From Xanthostigma xanthostigma (lineage: Eukaryota; Arthropoda; Insecta; Raphidioptera; Raphidiidae), in the NCBI GenBank assembly GCA_963575645.1, contig OY754475.1, forward strand, positions 4,154,001 through 4,218,000: a stretch of 64,000 nt of DNA, read 5' to 3'. The position numbers and the translations under genes were made by a program. Position 1 is the stretch's first letter. The number at the start of each line of letters is the position of its first letter. Under the pieces are notes generated by a model that made no database searches, was not told the DNA's origin, and saw nothing but the letters and a program-made list of their open reading frames with translations. This document shows, in pieces, positions 28,296 through 39,871 of the stretch.

Positions 28296-29550
28296 CATGG
28301 CAACATGAAAATCCCTATAGTGTTGAAATGTGTGTAATATTGAGATTTATAAAACGCGTTATCAGACAATTGGTTTTCTGATAATAATCCATGGGAACAT
28401 TAGAATCCCTATAGTGTTGAAATGTGTGTAATATTAAAATTTATAAAACGCGTTATCAGTCAATTGGAAATTCTGATAATATTCCATGGGAACCTGAAAA
28501 TCCCTATAGTGTTTAAATGTGTGTAAAATGGGGTTTTATAAAACGCGTTATCGACAATTGGACTTTCTGATAATAATCCATGGGAACCTGAAAATCCCTA
28601 TAGTGTTAAAATGTGTGTAATATTGAGATTTATAAAACGCGTTTTCAGACAATTGGACTTTCTGATAGTAATCCATGGGAACCTGAAAATCCCTAAAGTG
28701 TTAAAATGTGTGTAATATTGAGATTTATAAACCGCGTTATCAGACAATTGGACTTTCTGATAATAATCCATGGGAACCTGAAAATCCCTAAAGTGTTGAA
28801 ATGTGTGTAATATTGAGATTTATTAAAACGCGTTATCAGACAATTGGAAATTCTGATAATATTTCATGGCAACCTGAAAATCCCTATAGTGTTAAAAATG
28901 ATTATAATATTGAGATTTCTCAAACGCGTTATCAGTCAATTTGATTTTCTGATAATATTTAATGGCAACCTGAAAATTCCTATAGTGTTTAAATGTGTGT
29001 AAAATGGAGATTTATAAAACGCGTTATCAGACAATTGGACTTTCTGATCATAAACCAAGGGAACTTGAAAATCCCTAAATGTGTGTATTGTGTAATTTTG
29101 AAATTTATTATAGCGCGTTATCAGACAATTGGAAATTCTGATAATATTCCATGGGAACCTGAAACTCCCTAAAGTGTTAAAATGTGTGTAATATTGAGAC
29201 TTATTAAAACGCGTTATCAGACAATTGGAAATTCTGATAATATTCCATGGGAACCTTAAAATCCCTATAGTGTTTAAATGTGTGTAAAATGGGGTTTTAT
29301 AAAACGCGTTATCAGACAATTGGACTTTCTGATAATAATCCATGGGAACCTGAAAATCCCTATTGTGTTAAAATGTGTGTAATATTGAGATTTATAAAAC
29401 GCGTTATCAGACAATTGGAAATTCTGATAATATTCCATGGCAACCTGAAAATCCCTATAGTGTTAAAAATGATTATAATATTGAGATTTCTCAAACGCGT
29501 TATCAGTCAATTTGACTTTCTGATAATATTTAATGGCAACCTGAAAATCC

Positions 29551-29995
29551 TAAGGTTTAGACGTATCTGGCATATATGCGATCGCAGTACGCCAAATATG
29601 GTTTCCCAAATGTAAATGGGCCATTTAATAAACTAAGTAACAATTTTAGCAGACGAAATTTGGCTATTTGTATACTTAATCGGTTATGCAGAAAAAAGAT
29701 TACATCTATAAACATGTCTTTAGACTTTATGAACTTTCTTAAGACAACTTTCATATTTACTGAATTTATGTAGGCTCACTTCAAAGTGAAGTGAGCCTCT
29801 GATGCCGACCTCCGTTTTGGTTGATTCCCATTCTGATACCATCGCATGGGAAGACCACCCCTTGCATCAGACCAAACCTCACCAAAAAAAAAGTGTCTTA
29901 TAAGCCAAAATTTAAAATTATCGCTCATCCGTTTGCTTATAAATCGATTTTTAAGGCTCAAATTACTGATTAAATAAATTTATCGTGGATTTCAT
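29551..29995. repeat. Satellite spacer A, copy 13
   Basis: Outside the super-repeat register. Perfect hairpin; right end reads aatttatcgtgg, intermediate between the two end variants seen elsewhere. Confidence 0.9.
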
Positions 29996-30550
29996 GACAA
30001 CCTGAAAATCCCTATAACGTTAAAATGTTTATAATATTGAGATTTTATAAAACTCGTTATCAGACAATTGGACTTTTTGATAATAATCCATGTGAACCTG
30101 AAAATCCCTATAGTGTTGAAATGTTTGTAATATTGAGATTTACTGAAACGCGTTATCAGACAATTGGACTTTCTGATAATATTCCATGGGAACCTGAAAA
30201 TCCCTATAGTTTTTAAATGTGTGTAAAATGGGGTTTTATAAAACGCGTTATCAGACAATTGGTTTTTTGATAATAATCCATGGGAACATTAGAATCCCTA
30301 TAGTGTTGAAATGTGTGTAATATTAAAATTTATAAAACGCGTTATCAGTCAATTGGAAATTCTGATAATATTCCATGGGAACCTGAAAATCCCTATAGTG
30401 TTAAAAAGTGTGTAATATTGAAAGTTATAAAACGCGTTATCAGACAATTTGATTTTCTGATAATATTCCATGGCAACCTGAAATCCCTATTCTGTTAAAG
30501 AGTGTATAGTATTGATTTTTCCAAAAATGTTATCAGTCAATTGGACTTTC

Positions 30551-30901
30551 TGATATTCTTCAAAAGCCGTGATTTTTCCTAAATTCAATAAAAGCTATCC
30601 AGATGTGTAGGCTTCCACGGCCGGTATTGTTCCAAATATTCTTTGTATTTGAACTTGCAGGCTGTGGTCAATTGGTATTTCTACGTGACGTTTCGACTAC
30701 AACTGCAATAGACATTATCAAAAGCGATATGGCAGCCCTAACCACATCGCCCTTAATAATGTCCACTGCAGTTGTAGATGAGACGTCAGGCAGAAATTCC
30801 AATAGAGCACCGCCTACAGGTCCGGAAACCAAAAAAATTTGAATAGATAAAAAACTATTAGGATTATCGTACGGTGAAATTTATGTTTTTGTTTTTTTTT
30901 T
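30551..30901. repeat. Satellite spacer B, copy 12
   Basis: B4-like subtype; the last B spacer before the array edge, followed two kilobases later by the last A spacer. Confidence 0.9.
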
Positions 30902-31681
30902 CATGGCAACATGAGAATCCCTATAGTGTTGAAATGTGTATAATATTGAAATTTATTAAAACGCGTTATCAGACAATTGGAAATTCTGATAATATTCCAT
31001 GGGAACCTGAAAATCCCTATAGTGTTTAAATATGTGTAAAATGTAGATTTATAAAACGCGTCATCAGACAATTGGACTTTCTGATAATAATCCATGGGAA
31101 CCTGAAAATCCCTATAGTGTTTAAATGTGTGTAAAATGGAGATTTATAAAACGCGTCATCAGACAATTGGACTTTCTGATAAAAATCCATGGGAACCTGA
31201 AAATCCCTATAGTGTTAAAATGTGTGTAATATTGAGATTTATAAAACGCGTTATCAGACAATTGGACTTTCTGATAATAATCCCTGGGAACCTGAAAATC
31301 CCTATAGTGTTTAAATGTGTGTAAAATTGAGATTTATAAAACGCGTTATCAGACAATTGGACTTTCTGATAATATTCCATGGGAACCTGAAAATCCCTTA
31401 AGTGTTTAAATGTGTGTAAAATGGAGATTTATAAATCGCGTTATCAGACAAATGGACTTTCTGATAATATTCCCTGGGAACCTGAAAATCCCTATTGTGT
31501 TTAAATGTGTGTAAAATGGAGATTTATAAAACGCGTTATCAGACTATTGGACTTTCTGATAATATTCCATGGGAACCTGAAAATCCCTAAAGTGTTGAAA
31601 TGTGTGTAGTATTGAGATTTCTCAAACGCGTTATCAGTCGATTTGACTTTCTGATAATATTTAATGGCATGATGAAAATCC

Positions 31682-32125
31682 TAAGGTTTAGACGTATCTG
31701 GCATATATGCGATCGCAGTACGCCAAATATGGTTTCCTAAATGTAAATGGGCCATTTAATAAACTAACTAACAATTTTAGCAGACGAAATTTGGCTATTT
31801 GTATACTTAATCGGTTATGCAGAAAAAAGATTACATCTATAAACATGTCTTTAGACTTTATGAACTTTCTTAAGACAACTTTCATATTTACTGAATTTAT
31901 GTAGGCTCACTTCAAAGTAAAGTAAGCCTCTGATGCCGACCTCCGTTTTGGTTGATTCCCATTCTGATACCATCGCATGGGAAGACCACCCCTTGCATCA
32001 GACCAAACCTCACCAAAAAAAAGTGTCTTATAAGCCATAATTTAAAATTATCGCTAATCCGTTTGCTTATAAATCGATTTTTAAGGCTCAAATTACTGAT
32101 TAAATAAATAAATCGTGGATTTCAT
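31682..32125. repeat. Satellite spacer A, copy 14
   Basis: Last A copy before the array edge. It has two hairpin mismatches plus private changes (cgctaatccg, ttcataacaa). Confidence 0.9.
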
Positions 32126-34170
32126 AACAATACCTGAAAATCCCTATAGTGTTGAAATGTGTGTAATATTGATATATAAAACGCGTTATCAGACAATTTG
32201 ATTTTCTGATAATATTCCATGGGAACCTGAAAATCCCTATAGTGTTGAAATGTGTGTAATATTGAGATTTATAAAACGCGTTATCAGACAATTTGACTTA
32301 CTGATAATTAATATTCCATGGGAACCTGAAAATCCCTATAGTGTTTAAATGTGTGTAAAATGGAGTTTTATAAAACGCGTTATCAGACAATTGGACTTTC
32401 TGATAATAATTCATCGGAACCTGAAAATCCCTATAGTGTTAATACATATGTGTGTATTATGGAGATTTATAAAACGCGTTATCAGACAATTGGACTTTCT
32501 GATAATAATCCATGGGAACCTAAAAATCCCTATAGTGTTAAAATGTGTGTAATATTGAGATTTATAAAACGCGTTATCAGACAATTGGAAATTCTGATAA
32601 TAATTCATGGGAACCTGAAAATCCCTATAGTGTTGAAATGTGTGTAATATTGAGATTTATAAAACGCGTTATCAGACAATTGGAAATTCTGATAATAATT
32701 CATGGGAACCTGAAAATCCCTATACTGTTGAAATGTGTGTAATATTGATATATAAAACGCGTTATCAGACAATTTGATTTTCTGATAATATTCCATGGGA
32801 ACCTGAAAATCCCTATAGTGTTGAAATGTGTGTAATATTGAGATTTATAAAACGCGTTATCAGACAATTGGAAATTGTGATAATAATTCGTGGGAACCTG
32901 AAAATCCCTATAGTGTTGAAATGTGTGTAATATTGAGATTTATAAAACGCGTTATCAGACAATTGGAAATTCTGATAATAATTCATGGGAACCTGAAAAT
33001 CCCTATACTGTTGAAATGTGTGTAATATTGATATATAAAACGCGTTATCAGACAATTTGATTTTCTGATAATATTCCATGGGAACCTGAAAATCCCTATA
33101 GTGTTGAAATGTGTGTAATATTGAGATTTATAAAACGCGTTATCAGACAATTTGACTTACTGATAATATTCCATGGGAACCTGAAAATCCCTATAGTGTT
33201 TAAATGTGTGTAAAATGGAGTTTTATAAAACGCGTTATCAGACAATTGGACTTTCTGATAATAATTCATGGGAACCTGAAAATCCCTATAGTGTTAATAC
33301 ATATGTGTGTATTATGGAGATTTATAAAACGCGTTATCAGACAATTGGACTTTCTGATAATAATCCATGGGAACCTAAAAATCCCTATAGTGTTAAAATG
33401 TGTGTAATATTGAGATTTATAAAACGCGTTATCTACAATTGGACTTTCTGATAATAATCCATAGGAACCTGAAAATCCCTAAAGTGTTAAAATGTGTGTA
33501 ATATTGAGATTTATTAAAACGCGTTATCAGACAATTGGAAATTCATAATATTCCATGGGAACCTGAAAATCCCTATAGTATATGAATATGTGTAATATTG
33601 AGATTGATAAAACGCGTTATCAGACAATTGGAAATTCTGATAATATTTAATGGTAACCTGAAAATCCCTATAGTGTTGAAATGTGTGTAATATTGAGATT
33701 TATGAAACGCGTTATCAGACAATTGGAAATTCTGATAATAATTTATGGGAACCTGAAAATCCCTATAGTGTTGAAATGTGTGTAATATTGAGATTTATAA
33801 AACGCGTTATCAGACAATTGGAAATTCTGATAATAATTTATGGGAACCTGAAAATCCCTATACTGTTGAAATATGTGTAATATTGAGATTTATAAAACGC
33901 GTTATCAGACAATTGGACTTTCTGATAAAATTCCATGGGAACCAGAAAATCCCTATAGTGTTGAAATGTGTGTAATATTGAGATTTATAAATCGCGTTAT
34001 CAGACAATTGGACTTTCTGATAATATTCCATGGGAACCTGAAAATCCCTATAGTGTTTAAATGTGTGTAAAATGGAGATTTATAAAACGCGTTATCAGAC
34101 AATTGGACTTTCTGATAATATTCCATGGGAACCTGAAAATCCCTAAAGTGTTGAAATGTGTGTAATATTG

Positions 34171-34600
34171 AAATTTATTAAAACGTGTTATCAGTCAATT
34201 GGAATTTCTGATAATATTCCATGGCAACCTAAAAATCGCTACAGTGTGGGATTAAGTGTAATATTTAAATTTACAAAAAGCGTCAGAAACTTGGTGGGTG
34301 ATAATATTTCATTATAACCTGAAAATCCCTACAGTGCGGGTTTGAGTGTAATATTTAAATTTACAAAAGGTAGCAGAAAATTGTTTTTTATTATATTCTG
34401 AAAATTCTTATACTGCAGTGCGGGATTGAGTGTCATATTTAAATTTATCAGAAGGCGTCAGAAAATTGGTTTCTGATAATTTTTCATTATAACCTGAAAA
34501 TCCCTAAAGTGTGGGATTGAGTGTAATATTTTAATTTATCAAAAGGCGGTATCAGAAAATTTGTTTCTGATAATTTTTCATTATAACCTGGAAATCCTTA
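34171..34600. repeat. Degenerate right edge of the satellite array
   Basis: Four to five strongly diverged monomers are recognised by cctgaaaatcc, gtgtaatattt and ttctgataat. They lack the ACGCGT site and have cagtgcgggattgag where inner monomers have tatagtgttaaaa. The central dyad is kept with a shorter spacer; at 34,550-34,572 it is a perfect 9-bp inverted repeat around 5 bp. This is the boundary between satellite and non-satellite DNA. Confidence 0.85.
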
Positions 34601-35400
34601 ATGTGTACAAGGTAGGGGGTTCGTTCGTCGAATTGGTCATTACAATATAAGCCTAAATTGTATTATTATATATTTTTGAATCCGTAAACGAGCCAACTTT
34701 TAGGGTACATTTCTGTGAAAGTGGAGGAATGTCATTGGCTCAAGCTTATTTTAACAGAATGTAAAATGAATAAAAATTTCTGACTCACCAATATGTTGCT
34801 ATAGATATCTGTCAGCTTCTGTAACAAGGAAAAAAGAAATTATTAGTGTTTGGTAACAATTTAATTATTATTAATAACTTTAAATTTTTAGCGATAAAAA
34901 AATTAAACAAAATGAAAAACAGGCAGTGACTGAAATTATTCAAAACAGACATTCTGACGTTTTTGATATGTGTTTATTTTCTTTTTTATTAATGTATTTA
35001 CCAAAATATCATATCACACTTTATTTAAAAAAGGACCTGACAAATATTTTAGTCAAAAAAATACTGACAAAAATCGTTTCAAATTGTAATTTTAACCCAT
35101 TAGTAAAGATGCACTGCTAATACTTTAATAAAATCGCCCTGACAGGACCGGACTTACAAATTTTATAAAAACACCTGTATGCGGATACGGATTTACTTAC
35201 TGAATGAGTTACTTAATTTAGTGCGCATACTGAATTGATTTTATTGAAATTAAGAAAAAAATATTGTTTAATTTTTTTATTTATAATTTTTTTCATTTTG
35301 TCCAAAAACAAAGCCACACTGCCCGTATTAGCAAATTCACTATATTGTCGACAAGGTTTGATACTTCAATCCGAGTTTTTTTTCATTGTTAATGATTATA
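34601..35400. other. Unassigned AT-rich DNA beside the satellite
   Basis: No coding region is convincing; a 64-codon open frame at 34,926-35,120 looks like chance. The only landmarks are a short GC-richer stretch near 35,140-35,200 (aggaccggacttac) that could be the edge of a mobile element, and long A/T runs. Confidence 0.5.
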
Positions 35401-35402
35401 AA

Positions 35403-35653
35403 TTTTTGACGTGATAACGTCTTATAAATTGATGAAACACCGGCTCCACGCACGAAAAAGTGTCACGTTCCGCCTGAGCCTGAGCGTGCAAGCGAGAGCG
35501 CGGTGTAAGCGATAAGAGAGGCACGATCGGCCCACGCGTCGGCTTGTACGCATTTCTCTCTCTTCTCACGTGACGTCAGAGAGTTCATCAATGTTTCTTT
35601 ATGACGTTATCACGTAAAACTATCGTCCGTAAACCGACTTTACAGACAACCAA
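35403..35653. mobile_element. Short inverted-repeat element (ACGTGATAACG family), copy 1
   Basis: Starts tttttgacgtgataacgtc and ends near gtaaaccgactttacagacaaccaat, with tgacgttatcacgtaaaac inside the right end, so ACGTGATAACG appears inverted near both ends. The same termini bound the insertion at 53,998-54,656, and part of the family is at about 39,490-39,590. The GC-rich interior has no long open frame, so this is a non-autonomous element. Superfamily not recognised. Confidence 0.7.
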
Positions 35654-35877
35654 TTTTTGTTAACAAATATAAAAACAACGGAAATTCTAAGGAAATCAAA
35701 ACGCGATTTTTTTTTTAAAGAGAGATGAAACCTTTAGAGTAAAATTAATGCTAAAAAACAATCACAAAACGCCAAACAACTAATATTTTTTTCTCAACAC
35801 AAAATTTGCTAACCACGTATAAAGCATCACCAGAAAATGATTTATTCATATCCGGATGCTGCTTACATTATTAGCGA

Positions 35878-36951
35878 CAGAGCCGGATTTAGGGGAGGGC
35901 AACCGGGGCTGAAGCCCCGGGGCCTCCACAATAGAAATTGCTAGATAAAATTTTCTAACAAATAACGAATAATATGCAAAATTATATAAAACAAGCGGTA
36001 CAGGTCAGTTCGACGCCAACGTTTCGACGCCAACGGTTCGACGCCAACGTTTCGACGCGTGGTCAGTTCGACGCGAGGTCGTTTCGACGCGGGGTCAGTT
36101 CGACGCCATACTTTTTTTCGTATTTTTTTTATTTTTAGAATAACTTTGCATCATCATTTAAATAAATGCGATATGCCTGATATAATATAATATATATTTT
36201 ATATGTTATATATATGAAGCGTGATTCAAATAAATAAGTACTTAATATGACTGATATAATAGATATTATATATAATAAATGTTAATGTGAAACCCAAAAA
36301 GCTATAACAAAGAATTCAACAGGAATTACTTCGTTGATAAGAAAAGCCTGTCGTTGTACTTTATTATTAAAATTTCCCGTTGAACTTTACGTGGAACGAT
36401 TCACAACAATTTGTTGTCATGTCCATACTGGCAGTAAAGTAAAATTCAAAAACGAACGACCGTAGGTGTTATTCTGCCTGGAGACGAATCGAACAAAAAA
36501 AAGTTTTTTAAAATCAGTTAAGCCGTTCTTGAGTTATAAATGGTGTAACTAACACGACTTTGTTTTATATATATAGATATAAAATATATGTTATATTATA
36601 TCAGGCATATCGCATTTATTTGAATGATGATGCAAAGTTATTCTAAAAATAAAAAAAGCACGAAAAAAGAGTATGGCGTCGAACTGACCCCGCGTCGAAA
36701 CGTACGGCGTCGAACTGACCACGCGTCGAAACGTTGGCGTCGAACCGTTGGCGTCGAAACGACCTGCTTCGTAAAACAAGAGGGTGCGTAAAAAGTCACG
36801 AGGTACAAGTGAAACTTCTAATTTGATTTGTTTCGCAATAAATTATTGGAACACTTAAAAGAAAAAAAATGGTTGAACTTGTTTGGAAAATAATTAGGGG
36901 CCTCCACTCCTTCGTTGCCCCAGGGCCTCCACACCTTTAAATCCGGCCCTG
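35878..36951. mobile_element. Non-autonomous hAT-like transposon
   Basis: The left end reads CAGAGCCGGATTTAGGGG and the right end, reverse-complemented, CAGGGCCGGATTTAAAGG. It is flanked on both sides by the same 8 bp, ATTAGCGA (35,870-35,877 and 36,952-36,959). An 8-bp target duplication with CAGRG-type termini is characteristic of the hAT superfamily. Subterminal ggggcctccac occurs near both ends in opposite orientation. There is no transposase frame; most of the interior is a second inverted-repeat element. Confidence 0.88.
36001..36766. mobile_element. Nested long-inverted-repeat element with TTCGACGCC subterminal repeats
   Basis: Two arms of about 200 bp (36,001-36,200 and 36,560-36,766) are close inverted copies, starting CAGGTC and carrying five to seven irregular direct repeats of a 13-17-bp unit containing TTCGACGC. 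The arms share the distal sequence aaataaatgcgatatgcctg. The interior near 36,480-36,550 (ccgttcttgagttataaatgg, aactaacacgactttg) resembles ends of common non-autonomous elements in insects. I see no clear target duplication and no transposase. Confidence 0.82.
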
Positions 36952-36959
36952 ATTAGCGA

Positions 36960-37616
36960 AAAGGGCGTCGAGAAAAATATAACGCCCATGGTGTTTTGTG
37001 GTTATTTGAAACAAGTGAAGAAAAAAATACGTACTTGCAACCAGAATATCTGTAACGCCCCATCGCCATTCCATGGTGTCTGCTCTCTGATTCCCATTTC
37101 ATTGCGTCTGCTCTCTGAGTCCTCTTCCACTTCCGAAGACGATAGATAAAAGTCGCGAACTACTGTTATTGCATTAATTTAAGCACTGCACTGGATAATT
37201 GTTTTAATGTATCAATTTATATACTAACATTAACGAGTTAAAAGTCGCGAACAATATTTTTTAAATTATTGTTTTTATAAACACTTCCACTGAACGATGC
37301 TGATTTAAATTTTATTTTAACAGTCGCGCGAACGCGTGAGCCAGGGCCGAATCAACCTAGGGACAGCGAAGTCATGGATGAAAATCAGTAAGTGCTTTAG
37401 GTCAATACCAAAGTTATCCGTGTTTAACGGTGTATAATGCGCACTGTTTAAATTGAAAAAAATGTATTCAACCATAAGACAACGCCATCACGACTCGAAC
37501 GGAAAACGGAGACACTCCCGCACTTTTTTTTGTGTACGCGAGAGCCAGTAACCGGCGCCACGCACTACCGACTCAAAAATCGAAAAACGAATGTGTGTTT
37601 GTGTACATAAAATATA
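36960..37616. other. Unassigned region with a possible first exon
   Basis: Less AT-rich than its surroundings. It has two imperfect copies of ctgctctctga near 37,080-37,120 and two of aaaagtcgcgaac. At 37,373 an ATG opens four codons (MDEN) and runs straight into a consensus donor (ca|gtaagt, GT at 37,388-37,389), so this could be the first coding exon of a spliced gene. No matching second exon was found, and joining it to the acceptor near 42,178 meets an early stop. Confidence 0.3.
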
Positions 37617-39143
37617 AAGCGTGATCTGCATGTAAAAATGGAATGCAGTGTAATCGGAAAAGTCACGCATTTGTCAGAAAGAGAGTATGTTTGGGTAAAG
37701 CATTTATAAATGCTTATAATTCACGGTTAGGGGTGTCAGACATTCGGCTTTAACCGGACATGTTGGGCTTTTTACGGTTGTGTCCGGACAAATATTTACA
37801 AGTTCGACTTTTGTTAAGTCTTTTATCAATGAAATTTCAAGGAAAATGCTATTAGTAGTTTAAGGACGTAGTCTGGTGTTCAGGTTTATTTCGAACCCTT
37901 ATTTCAGGTTTTTTTTTATAACAAAATAAAAAACAATCATTTCAATTTTTCACATGTTTGTATTGACATAGTAAATGTTCATCTTTAATTTTTCACCTTT
38001 TTATAGTTGTTTTTTTAACCAAATGTAGACAACTTTAAATGGAGGTAGGTGGGTGGTGCGAATAACGTCACTTGGAGTCATCTGAAACAAAAAAAAATAA
38101 ATTGATTATTGTTCTGTAGGCTTGTGGCTCTATCCCGTACTAGATATAAACATTTTCATTAATAAATAACAAAATAACAAACTTGTAAAAAAAACAAATC
38201 TAATAGTTTCTGCCTTTACTTGATGAAAATCCATTATAAAATAAAATAAAATAAAAAATATATCTGATGAAGCTGCTGTGACAGCGAAACATATGTAATA
38301 TTTTGATAATTAAAGTGAAAATCTTTTTTAAGTTAATTGTTTTATTTATTTTATTTTGTAAAAAAACAATTTAAAAAATCGTGATGTTATCGTTGAAAAT
38401 CAGTGAAAAAAAAAGAAATTATTTTTATAATTAAGTAATTTTAGTACAGTACGCTCCCCATTGTTGTGTAGAATACCCTTTGCAAAAATGAAAGCAATCG
38501 CTTGTTTTACAAAAATGTTGTTTTGAGAAAAACGCGTTTAAAGTTTTGATTTCAGATTTCTTACAAAAATTGTATACTTACTTTGCAAAAAAAAAACTTC
38601 CGTTTCTTCAAAGGCACACCAAACTAGCACCTTAGGCTACCTCAAAATCACTTCCATCACTTCAACTTAAAGTTCACCAGCTGATGTACTGACAAATTCA
38701 GCATCTTGTTCAGCTGCCACGCGGTTACGGCGTGCTACCGACTATGTGCTATTGTTTTGTAAATATTTCGCATTCTCTCAGTATATTATATTTTCGAAAT
38801 TTATGTAAAATAAAAATCGAAGCCCGAACACCAGACTACGTCCTTAATAGATCGTGATTTATCAATGATCATAGTCCCAATCAACAAACAAACGGGCTTT
38901 CAACATAAATTTGTTTCCAGACAGCAATGCTGTCATGATTGTTAACAAAGCCCTATACATAAGAAAGTGCCATGTTTTTCTTACATATACGCCTTGTAAC
39001 AATCATGGCAACATTGTTGCCTTTGTCACAAATTCATGTTTTGAATTTGCTGTTTTTAGATGCCATTTATTTATATGACTTTAACTGATAAAAAAATTAC
39101 GCAATGTTAAACGATACAAAGTATAATTAGAACATAAAATACC
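37617..39143. repeat. 1.5-kb tandem duplication, unit 1
   Basis: Begins aagcgtgatctgcatgtaaa, which recurs at 39,144 (offset 1,527). Shared landmarks in order are tgtccgg motifs, an intact TTAA-flanked element, and a tail with tttccagacagcaatg and tgtcatgattgttaacaa. Units 1 and 2 are clearly diverged, so the duplication is old compared with the satellite super-repeats. Confidence 0.82.
37860..38847. mobile_element. TTAA-flanked inverted-repeat element, complete copy
   Basis: Both ends show a 22-bp perfect inverted repeat that starts TTAAGGACGTAGTCTGG and continues tgttc; the right end is gaacaccagactacgtccttaa. TTAA at each end fits a piggyBac-type TTAA target, though it could simply be part of the inverted repeat. 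The 988-bp interior has no transposase frame. A diverged copy is at 39,378-40,567. Confidence 0.78.
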
Positions 39144-39489
39144 AAGCGTGATCTGCATGTAAAGATGGAAAGCAATGTTATTAGAAAAGTAAAAATCACG
39201 CATGTTGCAGAAACATTTATACAAGCTTAAATTATGACGGTTAGTGGTACCAGGGGGCTTTAGCCGGACATGTTTGGCTTTTTACGATTGTGTCCGGTCA
39301 AATATTTACAAGTTCGACTTTTCTTAAGCTTTTTGTCAACGAAATTTCAAGGAAAATGCCATTAGTGATAAAGTAGTTTAAGGACGTAGTCTGGTGTTCA
39401 GGCTCGTTTGAAACCCTTATTTCAGGATTTTTTTATAACAAAATAAAAAACAATCATTTCAATTTTTTAACATGTTTGTATTGACATCG

Positions 39490-39770
39490 TAAACGAAGGA
39501 AAAAATTCTTTTCGGAACGTTACACTTTTTCGTGCATGCAGCCGGTGTTTCATCAATTTATAAGACGTTATCACGTCAAAAATGCCCATGCTTAATTTTG
39601 CACTATTTGCTATTTGCCGTAATCCTGGATCCGCCACTGATCCAGTCGGCTTACACAACCGACTGGTGCTAGCTCGGAACCCCTGGGAGCGCTAATTCCC
39701 AAAAGACATTGGAACGTAACTGCCATTGCAACTACATTCCAATGCCCCCCTGGGGGGAACCAAAAGTAGA
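39490..39770. mobile_element. Composite insertion in the second TTAA-flanked copy
   Basis: Absent from the complete copy, where gacatagtaaatg continues directly. The left part (ggaacgttacactttttcg to acgttatcacgtcaaaaatg) is a fragment of the ACGTGATAACG family. The middle holds aatcctggatccgccactg, the reverse complement of a cagtggcggatcc terminus often seen on hAT-type elements. The right part is GC-rich, with a pair of inverted 9-bp repeats around acattggaacgtaactgcc and attccaatg. Confidence 0.55.
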
Positions 39771-39871
39771 CAACTTTGAATGGAGGTAGGTGGGTCGCGC
39801 GAAATCGTCACTTGGAGTCATCTGAAACAAAAAAGTAATCGAAATCTTTTATTAACGTCTGAATAGAACTC

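Larger units (their letters stand above)
27131..34170. repeat. Satellite flank outside the super-repeat register
   Basis: Still made of ~95-bp monomers with spacers B11, A13, B12 and A14, but not a copy of the 12.6-kb super-repeat. A local duplication is visible: a block near 32,600-32,800 recurs near 32,820-33,080, and the block near 32,350-32,560 recurs near 33,205-33,410. Several monomers carry small internal deletions (for example gttatcgacaattgg near 28,549 and gttatctacaattgg near 33,429), consistent with less effective homogenisation towards the array edge. Confidence 0.85.
1..34600. repeat. Satellite DNA array with ~95-bp monomer and higher-order structure
   Basis: A monomer of about 95 bp is repeated head to tail, for example with successive units starting near 872 and 967. 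Landmarks in order are tgtgtgtaatattgagattt, an ACGCGT (MluI) site, the dyad TTATCAGA/TCTGATAA, a CCATGG (NcoI) site, and cctgaaaatccctatagtg. I estimate about 250 monomers after subtracting 14 copies of spacer A and 12 of spacer B. Because 95 is 2 modulo 3, successive monomers shift frame, so the many 60-135-codon open frames on both strands only show that the monomer has few stops; they are not genes. The array runs off the left edge of the window. A pericentromeric or heterochromatic location is possible but not shown by the sequence. Confidence 0.97.

Noticed and set aside
1..34250. CRISPR-like array, because of regular repeats
   Set aside because: The repeats are contiguous 95-bp monomers without unique spacers, in a eukaryotic context with no cas genes.
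1..34600. CENP-B box in the monomer
   Set aside because: The TTCG ... CGGG pattern of the box is absent; the conserved dyad is a different motif.
34926..35120. 64-codon plus-strand frame beside the satellite edge
   Set aside because: Low complexity, hydrophobic by AT-richness, no start context, splice sites or homology I recognise.
36591..36779. 62-codon minus-strand frame in the nested inverted-repeat element
   Set aside because: It reads through the iterated TTCGACGC arm and ends at the element border; the repeats explain it.
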